From the NCBI RefSeq assembly GCF_002952055.1, contig NZ_CP021255.1:742851-806850 (forward strand): 64,000 nt of DNA. The letters are read 5' to 3'. Source of the stretch: Desulfobulbus oralis (GTDB lineage: Bacteria > Desulfobacterota > Desulfobulbia > Desulfobulbales > Desulfobulbaceae). The notes under the pieces are model-generated. The model was not told the DNA's origin, did no database searches, and worked only from the letters and a program-made list of their open reading frames with translations. Shown one piece after another: positions 61,990 through 64,000 of the stretch. The position numbers and the translations under genes were made by a program. Positions within the stretch are counted from its first letter, which is position 1, and each line of letters opens with the position of its first letter.

Positions 61990-63493
61990 GCTGCTGGCCC
62001 TGCTGGCCCCGCCCTGCGTGGGCGCCCTGATTGGCTATGTCACCAACAAAGTCGCCATCCGGATGCTGTTTCGGCCGCTGCGGCCCTGGCATCTGTGCGG
62101 CTGGCGCCTGCCGTTCACGCCGGGGATCATTCCGGCCAAGCGCCATGCCCTGGCCCTGCGCATCGGTGAAATGGTGGGCGCTCGTCTGCTCACTGCCGAC
62201 TCCATCAGCCGGGCCATTGCCGCCGAAACCTTTCAGCAGCAGCTCCAGGCCCTGATGGCGCGGCAGATTGCGGCCTTTTGCGGGCGGGACTGGCCCCCGC
62301 TTTCCGCCCTGTTCCTGCCGGATCATGCAGACGAGCTGGCGGCCCTGCAGAAACAGGCCAGCAAGGCGCTTGCCGGCTGGTTGCAGGCATTTTTGACCGG
62401 GCCCGGGGCCGAGGCGCGGCTGGCGCCGCTGCTCACCGGGACGGGCGCCCGGCTGCAAGAGGCGTCGCTCGAGCCGTTCATGCAGCGCCTGCTGGCCCAG
62501 GCCCTTGCCGGGAGCGGCGAAAGTCTGGGCCGCTTCTGTCAGGCCCTGCTCCGGCAGGCCGCTGCTGAGGGCCTGGCACTGATCGATCTGGTGCCGGAAG
62601 ACCTGAGCCGAAGGCTCGCTGTGTTCATGCAGGCCCAGGGCCCGCTCATTCTGGAGCGTGTGGCGGATGAAGTGCTGGCGCAGGAAAGGCGGCCCCAGGT
62701 GCTGGAGCTGCTGGTCGCCCTGGTCTATCAGGTTCTGGGATCGCTTGGGGCCCTGGGCGCGATTGCCCAGGGCTTTTTCGAATCCGGCGCCATGGCCGGC
62801 AAAATCGACCGCTATCTGGACAGCCACGGCGACGAGGTCAGAGGCTGGCTCACGAGTCCGCCCCTGCAGCGGCAACTGGCCACGGTACTGGAAGAAAGCG
62901 TGGATGTGCTGCTGCGCAGACCGCTTGCCGATCTGCTGAACGAATTGCCGCCGGGCGAGCTGGACGCGCTGTGCCGAAACCTGGGCGAGCGCCTCGTGGC
63001 GGCGCTGCCTGGCCCGGCGGCGAATGCGCATCTGGCACGGCAACTGGCACTGGGCCTCACCCGGCTGCTGCGGGCAGCGCCGGACGGCAAAACCAGTCTC
63101 TCGGCCCCAGTTGCAGCCTTTTTTCGGGAAGAGGCGGGCCAGGCGCTGCTGCGGGACATGGCCGCCGCCCTGGTGCGGCAGCTTTTTAGCGGAGCGCCGG
63201 GCCCCATCCTGGGCCCGCTGTTCCGCCAGTTCCCGGACTCGACGCGCGAGCTGGTCAAGACCCGGCTGGTCCGGCTCGGCAAGGAGCTCCTGCTGCGCGA
63301 GCTGCCCGGCCTGGTGCAGGCGCTCAATTTCCGGGAGCTGATCAGCGAAAAGATCGATGCGCTGGATCTGCTGCAACTGGAGCAACTGCTTTTGGGCATC
63401 ATGGCCGAGCAGTTCCGGTATATCAATCTCTTTGGCGCGGTGCTGGGCTTTCTGATTGGCGGCTTGAACCTGGCGCTGCAAGGCCTGCGGTAA
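61982..63493 (+). CDS. DUF445 family membrane protein
   Basis: A 503-residue protein of the DUF445 family. The N-terminal hydrophobic segment with GALIGYVTNKVAIRMLFRPL is the family mark (residues 14-33), followed by FTPGIIPAKRHALALRIGEM and a long, mainly helical middle region. A second hydrophobic segment is at the end (FGAVLGFLIGGLNLALQGL). Function unknown. The gene starts inside the HAD gene. Confidence 0.88.
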   Translation: MSELLALLAPPCVGALIGYVTNKVAIRMLFRPLRPWHLCGWRLPFTPGIIPAKRHALALRIGEMVGARLLTADSISRAIAAETFQQQLQALMARQIAAFCGRDWPPLSALFLPDHADELAALQKQASKALAGWLQAFLTGPGAEARLAPLLTGTGARLQEASLEPFMQRLLAQALAGSGESLGRFCQALLRQAAAEGLALIDLVPEDLSRRLAVFMQAQGPLILERVADEVLAQERRPQVLELLVALVYQVLGSLGALGAIAQGFFESGAMAGKIDRYLDSHGDEVRGWLTSPPLQRQLATVLEESVDVLLRRPLADLLNELPPGELDALCRNLGERLVAALPGPAANAHLARQLALGLTRLLRAAPDGKTSLSAPVAAFFREEAGQALLRDMAAALVRQLFSGAPGPILGPLFRQFPDSTRELVKTRLVRLGKELLLRELPGLVQALNFRELISEKIDALDLLQLEQLLLGIMAEQFRYINLFGAVLGFLIGGLNLALQGLR

Positions 63494-63813
63494 TCGGATG
63501 GCAGGCCCATGCACAGCGGCTGAATGTAGCTTGCAGCAGCGCTGCTGGCGAACTGGAGCAGAGCTCATGGGCTCCCTTCGCGGGGATAGCCCGGCTGATG
63601 GCCGCACCGGCCGGCGCTGCCTCGCTGTTCGCGCCCGCAAAATGGCTGGACAGCCTCTGCCTGCAAAAAGGCGACGCAGGCCATGATCAGGTACCTGCGT
63701 AACCGTTCCAGACAAGGCAGGATAACAAAAAATGCAGGCCGGGATTGCACAAGGGACTGTGGCCTGCTATCCTGCAGCCACGGTTTTTTCATCCCTTCAA
63801 GCCCAGACACGCC
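63494..63813. other. 320-bp gap before dapL
   Basis: No gene seen on either strand. GCCTGC (63658-63663) and GCAGGC form a small hairpin without a T-run. The promoter for the dapL gene probably lies in the right part, but no clear -35/-10 pair can be given. Confidence 0.4.
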
Positions 63814-64000
63814 ATGCTGCACATCAACGACAACTATCTCAAGTTACAGGCCTCCTACCTCTTTGCCGACATTGCGCACCGGATTTCCGTCTTCCAGCAA
63901 AAGCACCCGGAGCGCGAACTCATCCGCATGGGTATCGGAGATGTCACGAATCCCCTGCCGCAGGCCTGCATCACGGCCTTCCACAAGGCGGTGGACGAAA
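63814..64000 (+). CDS. dapL: LL-diaminopimelate aminotransferase, 5' part
   Basis: The first 62 residues, cut by the window end. MLHINDNYLKLQASYLFADI, then LIRMGIGDVTNPLPQACITA, is the usual start of DapL, a PLP enzyme that makes LL-diaminopimelate for lysine and peptidoglycan from tetrahydrodipicolinate in one step. The gene is known from chlamydiae, methanogens, cyanobacteria and many Deltaproteobacteria, in line with the organism guess. Confidence 0.9.
   Translation, partial: MLHINDNYLKLQASYLFADIAHRISVFQQKHPERELIRMGIGDVTNPLPQACITAFHKAVDE

Noticed and set aside
1..64000. CRISPR arrays, tRNA or rRNA genes, riboswitches
   Set aside because: No regularly spaced repeats were seen, and the intergenic gaps checked by eye show no tRNA-like cloverleaf or rRNA text. 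A tRNAscan or Infernal run would be needed for certainty.

Overview
The window is about 64 kb of mostly GC-rich DNA from an anaerobic, molybdenum-using bacterium, most likely a sulfate-reducing Desulfobacterota (Desulfovibrio- or Desulfobulbus-like). The best markers are a 908-residue Mo aldehyde oxidoreductase that matches Desulfovibrio gigas Mop almost block for block, the accessory operon that accompanies this enzyme in Desulfovibrio (DVU1551-1559 type), and the start of an LL-diaminopimelate aminotransferase gene at the right end. The genus cannot be fixed from sequence reading alone.

Regions 1-32 kb. After a decayed AT-rich gene at the left edge (1-0.8 kb) come a Nim-like flavoprotein and a divergent AraC regulator, then a secreted Cys-rich protein of unknown function. 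From 4.5 to 32 kb nearly everything concerns molybdenum. It holds cofactor synthesis (MogA, MoaC, MoaA, MOSC, XdhC), an orphan Mo-hydroxylase large subunit beside a polar-amino-acid-type ABC transporter, a BioB-like radical SAM protein and a C-GCAxxG-C-C protein. Next is a tightly coupled operon read on the minus strand: a MoeA-like protein, Mop, a GltD/HdrB-like multi-Fe-S flavoprotein, a small redox protein, a methyltransferase, a C-GCAxxG-C-C protein, a radical SAM protein (TrsS type), an AMP-dependent ligase, a MobA-HD fusion and a histidine phosphatase. The region ends with a molbindin-modABC uptake operon. ModC lacks its usual TOBE/Mop domain, and the preceding gene encodes two such domains on their own.

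Region 32-44 kb is a more AT-rich accessory island: an AraC/PchR-type regulator, a TonB-dependent receptor, a methyltransferase, a NitT/TauT-type ABC importer, a membrane protein, a PyrK-like Fe-S flavoprotein, an FAD oxidoreductase and a two-P-loop ATPase. It looks like an uptake-and-processing system for an unidentified small molecule, metallophore or cofactor. It is damaged here: an IS3-family element (36801-38106, 3-bp target duplication CAC) splits the substrate-binding protein, and a 1-bp deletion breaks the permease.

Region 44-51 kb is an insertion-sequence graveyard (two IS5/IS427-group copies, two IS30 remnants and an IS1182-like copy) surrounding a SulP anion transporter. Region 51-64 kb returns to core chromosome: a DUF2156 protein, a MATE exporter, an RNB exoribonuclease, Era, a CtpA protease, EnvC-FtsX-FtsE, a phosphoglycolate-phosphatase-like HAD protein, a DUF445 protein and the start of dapL. 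No tRNA, rRNA or CRISPR array was seen.
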